This document shows, one piece after another, positions 28,477-38,425 of a stretch of DNA of 64,000 bases. Under the pieces are notes generated by a model that was given only the letters and a program-made list of their open reading frames with translations, made no database searches and was not told the origin of the DNA. A program made the translations under genes and the position numbers. This DNA is from Rufibacter ruber. GTDB lineage: Bacteria; Bacteroidota; Bacteroidia; Cytophagales; Hymenobacteraceae. The DNA lies in assembly GCF_001647275.1 (NCBI RefSeq), contig NZ_LRMM01000020.1, forward strand, positions 17,681 to 81,680, given 5' to 3'. Numbering within the stretch: the stretch's first letter is position 1; each line of letters begins with the position of its first letter.

Positions 28477-29262
28477 ATGTCCTCGGCCCAACACCAGATC
28501 AAGCATTTCTTTCCGCGCAGCGCGCACTATGACCCCCAATGGGTGCGGGAGCATTCAATGGGCGAAAACGTACTTTTCAACCTGGAGAGCATCACGGCCC
28601 TGCTGCCTCTGAGGGAAGGTATGCGGGTGCTGGACCTTGGCTGCGGCAAGGCGGCCAGCTCCATTTTTCTGGCGAAGGAATTCAAGGTGCAGGTGTGGGC
28701 GGTAGACGAGGCCATTTCGGCCACGGCCAATTATACGCGTGTGCTGGAGGCCGGGCTGGAGAACCGCGTGTTCCCGCTGCAGGCAGACGCCCGCGCGCTC
28801 CCCTTCCCGGAGGAGTTCTTTGACGTGGTGCTGGTGATTGACTCGTACACCTATTTTGGGACAGATGACAAGTACCTGCCCTACATCTGCCACTTTCTAA
28901 AGCCAGACGGCTACATTGGCGTTGTAGACGTCTGCTTCAAAGAAGAGATTGAGACACTGGAGCAGGTGCCCGTGTTTCTGCGCGAAGACTACCAGGATTA
29001 CTGGTACTACATCCATTCGGTGCCCTGGTGGCGGAAGCTCTGGGAGAAGACGGGCCTGGTGCAGGTCACGGTGGCAGAGCTGCTGCCGGCCGCCGAGCTC
29101 ATACGGGAGCAGTACGTGAAGGATTTTGAGGAGCACGGCCAGAAAAAAGACCCTTTTGCCCGGGCGCTCAAAAAAGACAACCACCACCAGATCAGCTTTT
29201 TCCGGCTTATTGGGCAGAGAACCCGCAAAGATGCCTACCTGCAGTCTTACAAAAAAAGTTAA
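28477..29262 (+). CDS. Class I SAM-dependent methyltransferase
   Basis: 261-residue methyltransferase. Motif I VLDLGCGKAASSIFLA, motif II region VWAVDEAISATANY, LQADARALPFPEEFFDVVLVID (motifs III and IV) are all present. The C-terminal half is typical of small-molecule methyltransferases, but the substrate cannot be read from sequence. ATG 28477 (MSSAQHQIKHFFPR) is chosen; the open frame from 28423 extends into repeat-derived DNA. Confidence 0.85.
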   Translation: MSSAQHQIKHFFPRSAHYDPQWVREHSMGENVLFNLESITALLPLREGMRVLDLGCGKAASSIFLAKEFKVQVWAVDEAISATANYTRVLEAGLENRVFPLQADARALPFPEEFFDVVLVIDSYTYFGTDDKYLPYICHFLKPDGYIGVVDVCFKEEIETLEQVPVFLREDYQDYWYYIHSVPWWRKLWEKTGLVQVTVAELLPAAELIREQYVKDFEEHGQKKDPFARALKKDNHHQISFFRLIGQRTRKDAYLQSYKKS

Positions 29263-29405
29263 CTTTGCCCCAGCGGCGGCCACTGACCGGGAGGCTGTAC
29301 CGGCTGCGTACGTTTTTGAAACTGGTAAAATAATTCTGCCCCAACTGCAGTTTTATAGGGGCTGGGGCAGTATCACCTGTCTTAGAAACAAGAATTAACT
29401 TTACT

Positions 29406-29915
29406 ATGAAGAAACTGCGATTTATTTTTGGGCTGAGCCTGCTGTGGTGTTGCCTTTTCTCTGTTACCCAGGCCCGTGCCCAGCAGCATGGCGTTGGGAT
29501 CAGGGTGGGGGGCCTTTCATCTGGGATCTCCGGCAAGTACTTCCTGAACGGAAGCGCGGCCATAGAAGCGATCATAGGAACCAGTTTCGGGCGCAAAGGC
29601 TTTCATCTCACCGGGCTGTATGAGCTGCACGCCAGTGCCCTGGGGGTACCGGGACTGCAGTGGTTTTACGGCGCGGGGGCGCACATTGGCTCCTACAAGG
29701 GGCGGTATTACCATGACCGCACCTACAAACACTACTATGATTCAGCAAATAAAACCCTCGCCACGGTGGGGATAGACGGAATTGTAGGTCTGGAATATCA
29801 GATTACGGAAATTCCGGTTTCGGTGGGCATCGATTTTAAGCCATTTTTGGATGTCAACCAAGACGGTCTTTTCTTGTTTCCTGACGGAGCTCTGACCGTT
29901 AGGTACACATTCTAA
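29406..29915 (+). CDS. Small outer-membrane barrel-like protein, unknown function
   Basis: 169 residues with a clear signal peptide (RFIFGLSLLWCCLFSVTQARAQ), followed by alternating strands with Gly and aromatic residues and a C-terminal aromatic ending (ALTVRYTF), as in small eight-strand barrels. I do not recognise a named family. Monocistronic: a strong terminator follows 20 bases past the stop. Confidence 0.8.
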   Translation: MKKLRFIFGLSLLWCCLFSVTQARAQQHGVGIRVGGLSSGISGKYFLNGSAAIEAIIGTSFGRKGFHLTGLYELHASALGVPGLQWFYGAGAHIGSYKGRYYHDRTYKHYYDSANKTLATVGIDGIVGLEYQITEIPVSVGIDFKPFLDVNQDGLFLFPDGALTVRYTF

Positions 29916-29935
29916 TGCTTCCCCAGACCTACTTG

Positions 29936-29967
29936 AAAAAGCCTGCCCTGTGCAGGCTTTTTCTATT
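29936..29967 (+). terminator. Rho-independent terminator
   Basis: Stem AAGCCTGC/GCAGGCTT with loop CCTGT, followed by TTTCTATTT. It ends the transcript of the small barrel protein gene. Confidence 0.85.
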
Positions 29968-29971
29968 TCTG

Positions 29972-30023
29972 CGGTTTCTGTTTTGGGGCTGTTTTTCAGA
30001 AAACAGCCCCAAAACAGAAACCG
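29972..30023. repeat. P palindrome 14
   Basis: Near-perfect 20-base arms, outer part CGGTTTCTG/CAGAAACCG, inner GGGGCTG/CAGCCCC. Confidence 0.88.
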
Positions 30024-30306
30024 GGTTCAGACTTTTTCTCACACGCACTTTTCTTTTAGCCGGCCGCCGGCCGAAACAAATACCTACTATTTACACCTTC
30101 CCCAGCACTTTATCCTCAACAACCTCGTTGACAAGATAGCAGCCCCAGTAGATGGTCTGGTTTTTTATTTTCATCTTTAGGGCATGTGTAAAGTTGGTCT
30201 ATCTTGCGGCAAGCGGTTTTGGCAGGAGTTGCCTATTGGCTTCTCTCACCTTTGCAGCACTGGCACAAGGTTGAAGAATTCTTTTGGCAGCACCTTATTC
30301 TAGCTG

Positions 30307-30337
30307 TTTGTACTGACAGACCACTGATTTAAACCTT
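30307..30337 (+). promoter_or_regulatory. Putative promoter of the desaturase gene
   Basis: TTTG at 30307-30310, a 19-base spacer, then TAAACCTT at 30330-30337, close to the Bacteroidota TTTG-N19-TAnnTTTG pattern (last base deviates). Leader to ATG 30393 is about 50 bases. Confidence 0.45.
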
Positions 30338-30392
30338 CTCCTTGGCACAAAAACCCCCTACCGGCGCTGCCTGGCCTTTTCACTTCCTCTTC

Positions 30393-31538
30393 ATGTCTTC
30401 CAAGTTAAAATTCATCAATAAAGATAAGTCTGCGTTCTATGCCACCACCCGTTTACGGGTAGAGGCTTACCTGAAAGAAAATGGCAACTCTAAGCATGCC
30501 AACGCCGCCATGTGGCGCAAAATAGCCTTCTACCTGGTGGGGGCGGCTGGCCTTTATGGTCTTATTCTCTCCAATTTGTTTTCTGTGTGGCAAATGTTTG
30601 GGCTGGCCTTGCTGCTGGGGGTGTTTTGCGCATTGATTGGCTTCAATGTGTGCCATGACGCTATTCACGGGTCGCTTTCGGCCAGCAACAAGGTTAACAA
30701 AAGCTACAGCTTTGTCTTTAACCTCATTGGCGCCAGCCCCTACGTCTGGAATTTGACCCACAACGTGGTCCACCATACCTACACCAACATACCTGGCCAT
30801 GATGAGGACATAGAGGTGGCACCCGGCCTCATACGGGTAAACCCGGAGGAGAAGGTCTTTAAACACCAGCGGTTCCAGCATATTTACGCCTTCGGGCTTT
30901 ATAGCCTTTCTTCCATCTCCTGGGTGCTGAGGAAAGACTACCTCAAGTTCTTCCAGAAAAAGATAGGAGAACATGCCACGGTCAACCACCCTAAAAAAGA
31001 GGTCTTCAGGCTCTTCTTTTACAAGACCATCTATTACGTGATGTTCATTGCACTGCCCCTGGTTCTCTTAGACATTACCTGGTGGCAGTTTTTGATTGGC
31101 TTTGTTAGCCTGCACCTGGTGGAGGGGCTGGTTCTGGGGCTGGTTTTCCAGTTGGCGCACGTGGTAGAAGGAGCCGATTTCCCTACGCCCAATGAAGACG
31201 GCAACATGGAGGAAGCCTGGGCAGACCACCAGATGCGTACTACCGCCAACTTCGCCACGCAGAACAAGCTGGCTGGCTTCCTGCTGGGCGGCCTGAACCA
31301 GCAGATTGAACACCATCTCTTCCCTAAAGTTTGTCACATCCATTATCCGGGCATTGCGGCCATTGTCAAAGCCACAGCGCATGAGTTCGGGCTGCCCTAC
31401 ATTGAAAGCCCTACATTCTTGAAGGCTTTGAGCTCCCACTACCGCATGCTCAAGAAGCTGGGCTGGCAGGCGTACCGGGAACAATCCTTTTCCTTGGCAA
31501 CTGAAAGCCCAAAGCATAAGCACCTTCTTGTCAGCTAA
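30393..31538 (+). CDS. Membrane fatty acid desaturase (acyl-lipid/acyl-CoA type)
   Basis: 381-residue di-iron integral membrane desaturase. All three histidine boxes are visible: HDAIHG, HNVVHHTYTN and QQIEHHLFP. The Gln in the third box is typical of front-end (delta-6/delta-5, linoleoyl-CoA-like) desaturases, so a role in membrane unsaturation is likely, but regiospecificity cannot be read. ATG 30393 (MSSKLKFINKDKSAFY) fits the family start; the open frame extends upstream to 30342. Stand-alone gene with its own promoter candidate. Confidence 0.92.
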   Translation: MSSKLKFINKDKSAFYATTRLRVEAYLKENGNSKHANAAMWRKIAFYLVGAAGLYGLILSNLFSVWQMFGLALLLGVFCALIGFNVCHDAIHGSLSASNKVNKSYSFVFNLIGASPYVWNLTHNVVHHTYTNIPGHDEDIEVAPGLIRVNPEEKVFKHQRFQHIYAFGLYSLSSISWVLRKDYLKFFQKKIGEHATVNHPKKEVFRLFFYKTIYYVMFIALPLVLLDITWWQFLIGFVSLHLVEGLVLGLVFQLAHVVEGADFPTPNEDGNMEEAWADHQMRTTANFATQNKLAGFLLGGLNQQIEHHLFPKVCHIHYPGIAAIVKATAHEFGLPYIESPTFLKALSSHYRMLKKLGWQAYREQSFSLATESPKHKHLLVS

Positions 31539-31636
31539 GCCCTAGACCTGCTATCTGAAAACGCATGTGCCTTGCCCTAACGCTTATGCCAGCCGCGCAG
31601 CACGCAGGTTACTTTTAGACAGGAGCTTCTCCTATT

Positions 31637-31675
31637 CCTGTTTTCGCTGTTTTTGGGAAAACAGGCCGAAAACGG
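31637..31675. repeat. P palindrome 15
   Basis: CCTGTTTTCGCTG and ACAGGCCGAAAACGG between two convergent genes. Confidence 0.7.
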
Positions 31676-31726
31676 AAAGTCCTCTATCATAGATGCAAGT
31701 TAATGCAGGCTCAGGTTCTCCTTTGA

Positions 31727-31763
31727 GAGCAGTGGCTTGGAGAAGCCCCAAGCCACTGCTTCA
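31727..31763 (-). terminator. Hairpin after the T9SS repeat protein gene
   Basis: Arms GCAGTGGCTTGG and CCAAGCCACTGC around a short loop, adjacent to the minus-strand stop. The T-run is poor, so it may act as an mRNA 3' end stabiliser as much as a terminator. Confidence 0.6.
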
Positions 31764-33416
31764 TTACTCCTTGACTATTCTCTTGGAGATGACTTCCTGG
31801 TCAGTAACCAATTGCAACAAGTACACCCCTGCAGGGAGGCTTTTCAGCTGTAATGTTGCCTCAAACTTCCCAGTCTGCTGTGCCTGGCTCTCCCTTAACA
31901 CTTCCCTGCCTTGTGCGTCCAGAAGCCGTAACTCTACCTCCTTTTGCCTGGGCAGAGGAAGGGAAATGCGCAGCAACCCGGTCACAGGGTTGGGGTATAG
32001 GAGCAGCTGTTTGGCCATCTCACTTTCCTTTACCCCGGTAGCCAAACTACTTTTTATCCTTAAGGCCCAATAATCCTGCCCTCCTCTAGATGTCTCAGAA
32101 ATATCACCGCCCAATCCGGTGCGTAACTCCCCGCCCAACAGGAATCCACTGTCTTGGGTGCCCGCTACCGAGAATAGAAGGTCATCACCGCTGCCGCCAT
32201 AGCGTTTGTCCCATAGCTTATGCCCGTCTGCATTTATCCGCACCACCCAGAAATCTATCCCTCCCCTTGATTCCTCGGTTTTGTCACCGTCAGCACCTGA
32301 GTCTGAGTGCCCACCTAGCAGAAAGCCACCGTCTTGCGTGGATTCCATTGAGAAAATAAAGTCATACCCTTTCCCGCCATAGCGCCTATCCCACAGCTTG
32401 CTTCCCGCCGCATCTACCTTCACTACCCAAAAGTCTGCCCCACCCCTCAGGGTTTCCGTGACATCGCCGTCTTTACCAGACCTAGTGTGCCCCCCTAAAA
32501 GAAATCCGCCGTCTTGGGTCGCCAACATTGCGGTTAGCTCATCCTGTCCGCTCCCGCCCAGGCGACGGTCCCAAACCTTGTTGCCCGCCGCATCTATCCG
32601 GACAGCCCAGAAGTCATTCCCGCCCTTAGGAGACTCTGAGATGTCACCCCCTGAACCAGGGAGCAGGTAGCCTCCAAGCAGAAAGCCTCCGTCTTGCGTG
32701 GCCACCACTGAGGTTAATGCTTCATATAAGTTTCCGCCGAAGCGGCGGTCCCAAACCTTGTTCCCGCTTGCATCTATCCGGACAGCCCAGAAGTCAGCCT
32801 CGCCTCTAGGTGCCTCTGTTTTGTCCCCCCCACTCAATGACCTGGAATGCCCTCCCAAAAGAAAGCCCCCATCAGAGGCGGCTACCATAGATGTTAATTG
32901 GTCAACATTGCTTCCCCCGAAACGCCGATCCCATAGCTTATCACCGTTTGCATCAATGCGCACCACCCAATAATCATAATCCCACCCCCATGGAGCCTCT
33001 GTTTTATCACCGCTTATGGTTGACCTGGAATAGCCACCCAACAGGAACCCTCCATCTTGGGTGGCTAACATAGAAGTCAACTCATCAATGTTACTCCCTC
33101 CATAACTCCGGTCCCACAGTTTGTTCCCATCTGCGTTTACCCGCACCACCCAGAAATCACTTTCCCCACGGGGAACCATCGTCTTGTCGCCACTGATACC
33201 TGATTTAGAGTATCCCCCCAATAAAAATCCCCCGTCATTGGTAGCAACCACAGACCTGAACGCCTCTATTCCGCTGCCTCCATAGAGCTTGTCCCACTGC
33301 TTTGTTACAACTGTCTGTGCCAAAGCAGCCGGCAACAGTTTAGTCAGGAGGAGGAGGAGCAGCAACAGCCAGGCTCCCGTCTTTTTCTGGTTCTTAAATA
33401 AGCTGAGAATCTTCAT
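31764..33416 (-). CDS. Secreted repeat protein with T9SS type A sorting domain
   Basis: 550 residues. Signal peptide (LLLLLLLTKLLPAALAQ), then seven tandem repeats of about 56 residues, each beginning WD(K/R)xxGG and containing DGGFLLGGxSxS and DFWxVR(I/V)(D/N)AxGxK, probably a beta-propeller. A type A sorting domain follows (LLLYPNPVTGLLRISLP to SKRIVKE). It should be exported by the type IX system and anchored at the surface. No enzyme motif seen. The repeats are also obvious at DNA level (about 170-bp period), which could favour copy-number change. Confidence 0.88.
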   Translation of the reverse strand: MKILSLFKNQKKTGAWLLLLLLLLTKLLPAALAQTVVTKQWDKLYGGSGIEAFRSVVATNDGGFLLGGYSKSGISGDKTMVPRGESDFWVVRVNADGNKLWDRSYGGSNIDELTSMLATQDGGFLLGGYSRSTISGDKTEAPWGWDYDYWVVRIDANGDKLWDRRFGGSNVDQLTSMVAASDGGFLLGGHSRSLSGGDKTEAPRGEADFWAVRIDASGNKVWDRRFGGNLYEALTSVVATQDGGFLLGGYLLPGSGGDISESPKGGNDFWAVRIDAAGNKVWDRRLGGSGQDELTAMLATQDGGFLLGGHTRSGKDGDVTETLRGGADFWVVKVDAAGSKLWDRRYGGKGYDFIFSMESTQDGGFLLGGHSDSGADGDKTEESRGGIDFWVVRINADGHKLWDKRYGGSGDDLLFSVAGTQDSGFLLGGELRTGLGGDISETSRGGQDYWALRIKSSLATGVKESEMAKQLLLYPNPVTGLLRISLPLPRQKEVELRLLDAQGREVLRESQAQQTGKFEATLQLKSLPAGVYLLQLVTDQEVISKRIVKE

Positions 33417-33542
33417 TTATTTAATTTATAGTTTCTGTATAGAATTGACAAACAAGGAGCTTTAAAGATAAAGGTATGGCTATTTCCTTATCTTTTTCAG
33501 AAAACTAAATGCTTTTGCAAACTACCTGCAAGAGAACCTTCA

Positions 33543-33574
33543 TTTGCAGAATCGCTTACCGCCGTGTACCTTTG
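33543..33574 (+). promoter_or_regulatory. metH: Promoter of the metH transcript
   Basis: TTTG at 33543-33546, a 20-base spacer and TACCTTTG at 33567-33574, a full match to the Bacteroidota -7 box. Transcription should begin just before the SAM riboswitch. Confidence 0.75.
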
Positions 33575-33577
33575 CAG

Positions 33578-33692
33578 ATGCTTATCAAGAAAGACGGAGG
33601 GATTAGGCCCTGTGATGTCTTAGCAACCCAATTCAGTTGGGTGCTACTTCCTACCCGCTGCACCTACGCGCCGGGGGAGATGAGTGACGGAG
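33578..33692 (+). promoter_or_regulatory. SAM-I (S-box) riboswitch upstream of metH
   Basis: Conserved S-box core: CTTATCAAGAAAGACGGAGG, then GGCCCTGTGATGTCTTAGCA with AACC, a small hairpin ending GGGTGCTACTTCCTACCC, and the 3' P1 strand GATGAG that pairs with CTTATC. It sits between a perfect -7 box and metH. S-adenosylmethionine binding would be expected to lower metH expression; whether control is by termination or translation is not evident, as no strong terminator is visible before the ATG. Confidence 0.85.
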
Positions 33693-33769
33693 ATTCCTAC
33701 ACACCTGCCCGCCACTTTCCTCCTACCCTTTCTTGAGCCGCCACTAACCCTTTAGGTTTGCACAAGAAG

Positions 33770-36700
33770 ATGACCCGCATTGAGGAAGAAGTACAGAAAC
33801 GAATTTTAGTCTTAGACGGTGCCATGGGTACCATGATCCAGCGGTACAACCTGCAAGAGGAAGATTACCGCGGCCAGCGTTTCAAAGACTACCACCTGGA
33901 CGTGAAGGGCAACAATGATGTGCTTTCCCTCACCCAACCCCACATCATCAAGGAAATCCACAGCCTCTACTTTGAGGCGGGCGCCGATATAGCCGAAACC
34001 AACACGTTCAGCGGCACCTCCATTGCCATGGCCGACTACGACATGCAGGATCTGGTGTACGAACTGAATTATGAATCTGCCAGAATAGCCAAAGAAGCCG
34101 CCCAGGAATGGACTGCCAAAACCCCGGAGAAACCCCGCTTCGTAGCCGGCGCCATCGGACCTACGAACCGTACGGCGTCTTTATCGCCGGATGTGAACAA
34201 CCCCGGCTACCGCGCCATCACGTATGATGAGCTGGTAGAAGCCTACACCGAGCAGGTGCGCGGGCTGGTAGACGGCGGCGTGGATTTGCTGTTGGTAGAA
34301 ACCATCTTTGATACCCTCAATGCCAAGGCGGCGCTGTTCGCCATTGACCAATACAGCCAGCAGACGGGCAAGCGTTTGCCGCTCATGGTGTCTGGTACTA
34401 TTACTGATGCCAGCGGTCGTACCCTATCCGGACAGACCGTAGAGGCGTTTTTGTACTCGGTTTCACACATGCCGCTGTTGAGCGTGGGCTTTAACTGTGC
34501 CCTCGGGGCGAAGCAGCTGCGTCCGCACTTACAGAGCTTGAGCAAAGCGTCTAAATTCCACATCAGTGCGTACCCCAATGCCGGTCTGCCCAACGCCTTC
34601 GGGGCGTACGACGAGACGCCGGAGCAAATGGGCCAGCACATCCGTGATTTCCTGGAGAACAACTTCGTGAACATTGTGGGTGGTTGTTGCGGTACCACCC
34701 CGCCGCACATTAAGGTCATTGCCGAGATTGCCAAAGAATACCCGCCGCGTCCGTTGCCGCAGCTACCGGCCGTTCCTACCTACTCGGGTCTGGAGCCGCT
34801 TACTGTATATGAAGGTTCTAACTTCGTGAACATTGGCGAGCGTACCAACGTGACCGGTTCCAAAAAATTCGCCCGCTTGATCCTGAATGAGCAGTACGAA
34901 GAAGCCCTGGCCGTAGCCCGTCAGCAGGTGGAGAACGGTGCCCAGATCATTGACGTGAACATGGACGAAGGCATGCTGGACTCCGAGGCCGCCATGACCT
35001 TGTTCCTGAACCTGATCGCCTCCGAGCCAGACATCGCCCGCGTGCCCATCATGATTGACTCCTCCAAGTGGAGCGTGATTGAGGCCGGTCTCAAGTGCGT
35101 GCAGGGGAAAGCCATCGTGAACTCTATCTCGCTCAAAGAAGGCGAAGAAAAATTCAAAGAGTATGCCCGCAAAGTGCGCAGCTACGGCGCCGCCGTGGTA
35201 GTGATGGCGTTTGACGAAGAAGGCCAGGCCGACAACTACGAGCGCCGCATCCAAATCTGCGAGCGTGCTTACAACATCTTAACCAAAGAAGTAGGCTTCC
35301 CCGCCGAGGACATCATCTTTGACCCCAACATCCTCACCGTGGCCACCGGTATGGAGGAGCACAACAACTACGCCGTTGACTTCATTAACGCCACCCGCTG
35401 GATCAAGCAGAACCTGCCGGGTGCCAAAGTAAGCGGCGGGGTGAGTAATATTTCCTTCTCGTTCCGGGGCAATGACCCCGTACGCGAGGCCATGCACTCT
35501 GTATTCCTGTACCACGCCATCAAAGCCGGTCTGGATATGGGCATTGTGAACGCGGGCATGTTGGAAGTCTATGAGGAAATTCCGAAAGACCTGCTGGAGC
35601 GCGTGGAAGATGTGTTGCTGAACCGCCGCCCAGACGCCACCGAGCGCCTCGTGGAGTTCGCCGAAACGGTGAAAAACAAAGGCAAAGAAGTGGTGCGCGA
35701 CGAGGCCTGGCGCAACGAACCGGTGCAAAAGCGTTTAACGCACGCATTGGTGAAAGGACTGGTAGAATACATTGACCAGGACGTGGAGGAAGCCCGCCAC
35801 CTGTACAGCAAGCCACTGGAAGTGATTGAAGGTCCGCTCATGGACGGCATGAACGTGGTAGGCGACCTCTTCGGCGAAGGCAAAATGTTTCTCCCGCAGG
35901 TGGTGAAAAGCGCCCGCGTGATGAAAAAAGCGGTGGCGTATTTGTTGCCGTTCATTGAGGAAGAGAAAGCGAGAGTGGCTGCATTGGAAGCAGAAGACGG
36001 ACCTCACCCCCAACCCCTCTCCCACGGAGAGGGGAGTTCAGCTGATGCGTTGGGAAACTTTGTGTTTACATCGCCGGCCGAAAAGTGGAAAGTTTTGAAG
36101 GAGTTTGCGCAGCACAACCGCCAAGAGCCTACCAAAGCAGAAGATGTGCTGTGGCAAGCCCTTAGAAATCGAAAATTGGAAGGCTTCAAGTTTAGGAGAC
36201 AGCACACTATTGAAGAATTCATCGCCGATTTTGCGTGCTTGAATCCACGGGTAGTGGTAGAAGTGGACGGAGAAATCCATGAGCAGCAGCAAGAATACGA
36301 TGCGCTGAGAACCGATTATTTGAACAGCCTTGGTTTCAGAGTAATCCGCTTCACCAACGAGGAAGTGCTCACCCAAATACCGCAGGTGTTAGAAAAAATA
36401 AGAAAGGAACTCCAAAAGGAACCATTACCGCTCCCAACCCCATCAGCGGACACCCCCTCTCCGCGGGAGAGGGGGCAGGGGGGTGAGGTCTCCCGCTATG
36501 CCGGGCGCATTCTCCTCGCCACCGTGAAAGGCGACGTACACGACATAGGCAAAAACATTGTGGGCGTGGTACTGGCCTGTAACAACTACGAGGTGATTGA
36601 CCTGGGCGTCATGACCCCCGCCGATAAAATTCTGGATGCCGCCCGTGAGCACAACGTAGACGTAATCGGCCTCAGTGGTCTGATTACGCCTTCTTTGGAC

Positions 36701-37948
36701 GAGATGGTGCACGTTGCCCGAGAAATGGAGCGCCAGAACTTCAACATTCCGCTGCTCATTGGCGGGGCCACCACGTCCCGTGCCCATACCGCTGTGAAAG
36801 TGGCACCGGCCTACAACGGCACCGTGGTACACGTGCTGGATGCCTCGCGCAGCGTGCCCGTGGTAGGCAACCTGCTGAGCCCGGACAATAAAGAGCAGTT
36901 TGCGGCAGACATCAGGAAAGAATATGACGAGATGCGCGAAGGCTACCTGAGCCGCCAGAAGGAAAAGAAATACCTGCCCCTGCCGCAGGCCCGTGCGAAC
37001 AAACTACCCATTGAGTGGAAAGCCGAAGATGTGTACACGCCCGCCAAAACCGGTGTACAGGTGTTCCAAAACTTCCCGCTGGAAGAACTGGTGCCGTACA
37101 TTGACTGGACGCCCTTCTTCCAGGCCTGGGAGCTGCACGGCAAATTCCCGAGACTGCTGGAAGACGCAGTAGTGGGTGCCGAAGCCACCAAACTGTACGC
37201 CGATGCTCAGGCCCTGCTCCAACGCATTGTAGACGAAAAACTGCTCACCGCCAACGGCGTGGCAGGTCTGTTCCCAGCCAACAGCATAGGGGATGATGAC
37301 GTGGAAATCTACACCAATGAGCAACGCACCGAAGTCCTCACACACTTCCGTACCCTACGCCAGCAAGGCCAGAAAGGCCCGAACGTGCCCAACTTAGCTT
37401 TGGCTGACTTTGTCGCGCCTAAAGAAACCGGATTGGCAGATTACACGGGTGGTTTCGCGGTAACCGCCGGTATTGGCCTGGACGATCTGGTAAAACAGTT
37501 TGAAGCCGATCATGACGATTACCACAGCATCATGGCCAAAGCCTTAGCTGATCGTCTGGCCGAAGCATTCGCGGAGAAACTACACGAGATTGTGCGTAAG
37601 GAGATTTGGGCCTACGAGCCCGAGGAAAGCCTCACCAACGAAGAACTCATCAAAGAGAAATACCAGGGCATCCGTCCGGCGCCCGGTTATCCGGCCTGCC
37701 CGGACCATACCGAGAAAACCACGCTGTTCCAGCTCCTGAACGTGGAGAAGCACACCGGCATCACCTTAACCGAGAGTCTGGCCATGTGGCCTACGGCGGC
37801 GGTGTCGGGTATGTACTTCGCGCACAGGCAGTCACGGTACTTCGGGTTGGGCAAGATTGAGAAAGACCAGGTGGTAGATTACGCGCAACGCAAAGGCATG
37901 CCTGTGGAGGAAACCGAGCGCTGGCTGTCGCCGAATTTAAATTACTGA
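33770..37948 (+). CDS. metH: Cobalamin-dependent methionine synthase with an inserted DUF559 nuclease domain
   Basis: Transfers a methyl group from methyl-THF via cobalamin to homocysteine. At 1392 residues it exceeds the usual ~1230 by just the size of an insertion. Order: homocysteine domain (GAMGTMIQ; zinc Cys in [10 protein letters not shown]), pterin domain ([23 protein letters not shown]), cap domain ([21 protein letters not shown]), insertion (about 744-907), B12 domain with axial His924 in DVHDIGKN, and the AdoMet reactivation domain ([12 protein letters not shown]). All MetH motifs are intact, so activity is plausible. ATG 33770 is preferred over TTG 33758. It is controlled by a SAM riboswitch, with P16 at the stop. 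Confidence 0.97.
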   Translation: MTRIEEEVQKRILVLDGAMGTMIQRYNLQEEDYRGQRFKDYHLDVKGNNDVLSLTQPHIIKEIHSLYFEAGADIAETNTFSGTSIAMADYDMQDLVYELNYESARIAKEAAQEWTAKTPEKPRFVAGAIGPTNRTASLSPDVNNPGYRAITYDELVEAYTEQVRGLVDGGVDLLLVETIFDTLNAKAALFAIDQYSQQTGKRLPLMVSGTITDASGRTLSGQTVEAFLYSVSHMPLLSVGFNCALGAKQLRPHLQSLSKASKFHISAYPNAGLPNAFGAYDETPEQMGQHIRDFLENNFVNIVGGCCGTTPPHIKVIAEIAKEYPPRPLPQLPAVPTYSGLEPLTVYEGSNFVNIGERTNVTGSKKFARLILNEQYEEALAVARQQVENGAQIIDVNMDEGMLDSEAAMTLFLNLIASEPDIARVPIMIDSSKWSVIEAGLKCVQGKAIVNSISLKEGEEKFKEYARKVRSYGAAVVVMAFDEEGQADNYERRIQICERAYNILTKEVGFPAEDIIFDPNILTVATGMEEHNNYAVDFINATRWIKQNLPGAKVSGGVSNISFSFRGNDPVREAMHSVFLYHAIKAGLDMGIVNAGMLEVYEEIPKDLLERVEDVLLNRRPDATERLVEFAETVKNKGKEVVRDEAWRNEPVQKRLTHALVKGLVEYIDQDVEEARHLYSKPLEVIEGPLMDGMNVVGDLFGEGKMFLPQVVKSARVMKKAVAYLLPFIEEEKARVAALEAEDGPHPQPLSHGEGSSADALGNFVFTSPAEKWKVLKEFAQHNRQEPTKAEDVLWQALRNRKLEGFKFRRQHTIEEFIADFACLNPRVVVEVDGEIHEQQQEYDALRTDYLNSLGFRVIRFTNEEVLTQIPQVLEKIRKELQKEPLPLPTPSADTPSPRERGQGGEVSRYAGRILLATVKGDVHDIGKNIVGVVLACNNYEVIDLGVMTPADKILDAAREHNVDVIGLSGLITPSLDEMVHVAREMERQNFNIPLLIGGATTSRAHTAVKVAPAYNGTVVHVLDASRSVPVVGNLLSPDNKEQFAADIRKEYDEMREGYLSRQKEKKYLPLPQARANKLPIEWKAEDVYTPAKTGVQVFQNFPLEELVPYIDWTPFFQAWELHGKFPRLLEDAVVGAEATKLYADAQALLQRIVDEKLLTANGVAGLFPANSIGDDDVEIYTNEQRTEVLTHFRTLRQQGQKGPNVPNLALADFVAPKETGLADYTGGFAVTAGIGLDDLVKQFEADHDDYHSIMAKALADRLAEAFAEKLHEIVRKEIWAYEPEESLTNEELIKEKYQGIRPAPGYPACPDHTEKTTLFQLLNVEKHTGITLTESLAMWPTAAVSGMYFAHRQSRYFGLGKIEKDQVVDYAQRKGMPVEETERWLSPNLNY
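36001..36489 (+). mobile_element. Palindrome-bounded in-frame insertion encoding a DUF559 (Vsr-like) nuclease domain
   Basis: Exactly 489 bp (163 codons) inside metH; removing it rejoins the frame as EDG-SRYAG. The ends are imperfect inverted repeats: ACCTCACCCCC at the left, its complement GGGGGTGAGGT at the right. Each end carries its own hairpin (CCCTCTCC/GGAGAGGG, at 36014-36034 and 36453-36475). The encoded segment has the DUF559 signature: [36 protein letters not shown], and [20 protein letters not shown], with the acidic residues expected of a PD-(D/E)XK/Vsr-type nuclease. The palindromic arms are translated as [11 protein letters not shown] and [10 protein letters not shown]. Confidence 0.85.
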
Positions 37949-37995
37949 TTTTCCGTTTTTGCCTGTTTTGGTGAAAACAGGCCAAAAACGGAAAA
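37949..37995. repeat. P palindrome 16
   Basis: Arms TTTTCCGTTTTTGCCTG and CAGGCCAAAAACGGAAAA, touching the metH stop codon. Confidence 0.85.
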
Positions 37996-38072
37996 CCAAA
38001 CAGGTGGAGTGGAGCCGGAGAAACCCGTCTTTTATATTGTACTCTGTTTTCTCTGCAACCCTCTCCCCCTGC

Positions 38073-38169
38073 TGTCATCCTGAAAGGAACTTAGGGAACA
38101 GTAGGCGAACTAGAAAAGCGTGGAAAAAGCGCTGCTACTGTTCGCTCACAAGATCCTTCCAGGATGACA
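38073..38169. repeat. U-family inverted repeat element
   Basis: 97-bp gene-free element with terminal inverted repeats TGTCATCCTGAAAGGA and TCCTTCCAGGATGACA and an inner pair AACAGTAG/CTACTGTT. It lies between P16 and P17 in the metH-metF gap. The terminal word resembles small mobile palindromes I know from other Bacteroidota; only one copy seen here. Confidence 0.6.
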
Positions 38170-38267
38170 AAAAGAAGGGAATAAGAGCCGAAACAAAAGC
38201 AATAAGAAAGGTAAACCTCTAGAGACATAAACAAAATAGCGAAAGCGATGTCTGTGTCTAATGGCAG

Positions 38268-38310
38268 TCCCGTTTTTGGCCCGTTTTCCAGAAAACAGGC
38301 AAAAATGGGA
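38268..38310. repeat. P palindrome 17
   Basis: TCCCGTTTTTGGCCCG and CAGGCAAAAATGGGA, in the metF leader. Confidence 0.75.
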
Positions 38311-38425
38311 AAGGACCCAAGCAGAAGCTTACCCCATAGAATTACAATAAAACAGAAGCATCGCCCTGGGCGGAATCAAAAATAAACATCGGCCAACGGC
38401 CAAAAAAGACACCGACACTACGTCA

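Larger units (their letters stand above)
29968..30392. other. Gene-free region upstream of the desaturase
   Basis: Contains the near-perfect palindrome P14 (29972-30023) and a promoter candidate near 30307-30337; otherwise nothing recognised. Confidence 0.5.

Noticed and set aside
29263..29270. TAACTTTG on the plus strand as promoter for the small barrel gene
   Set aside because: 136 bases from the start codon and without a -33 TTTG; not convincing.
33758..33769. TTG start four codons upstream for MetH
   Set aside because: ATG 33770 ([20 protein letters not shown]) matches family starts and the added residues have no support.
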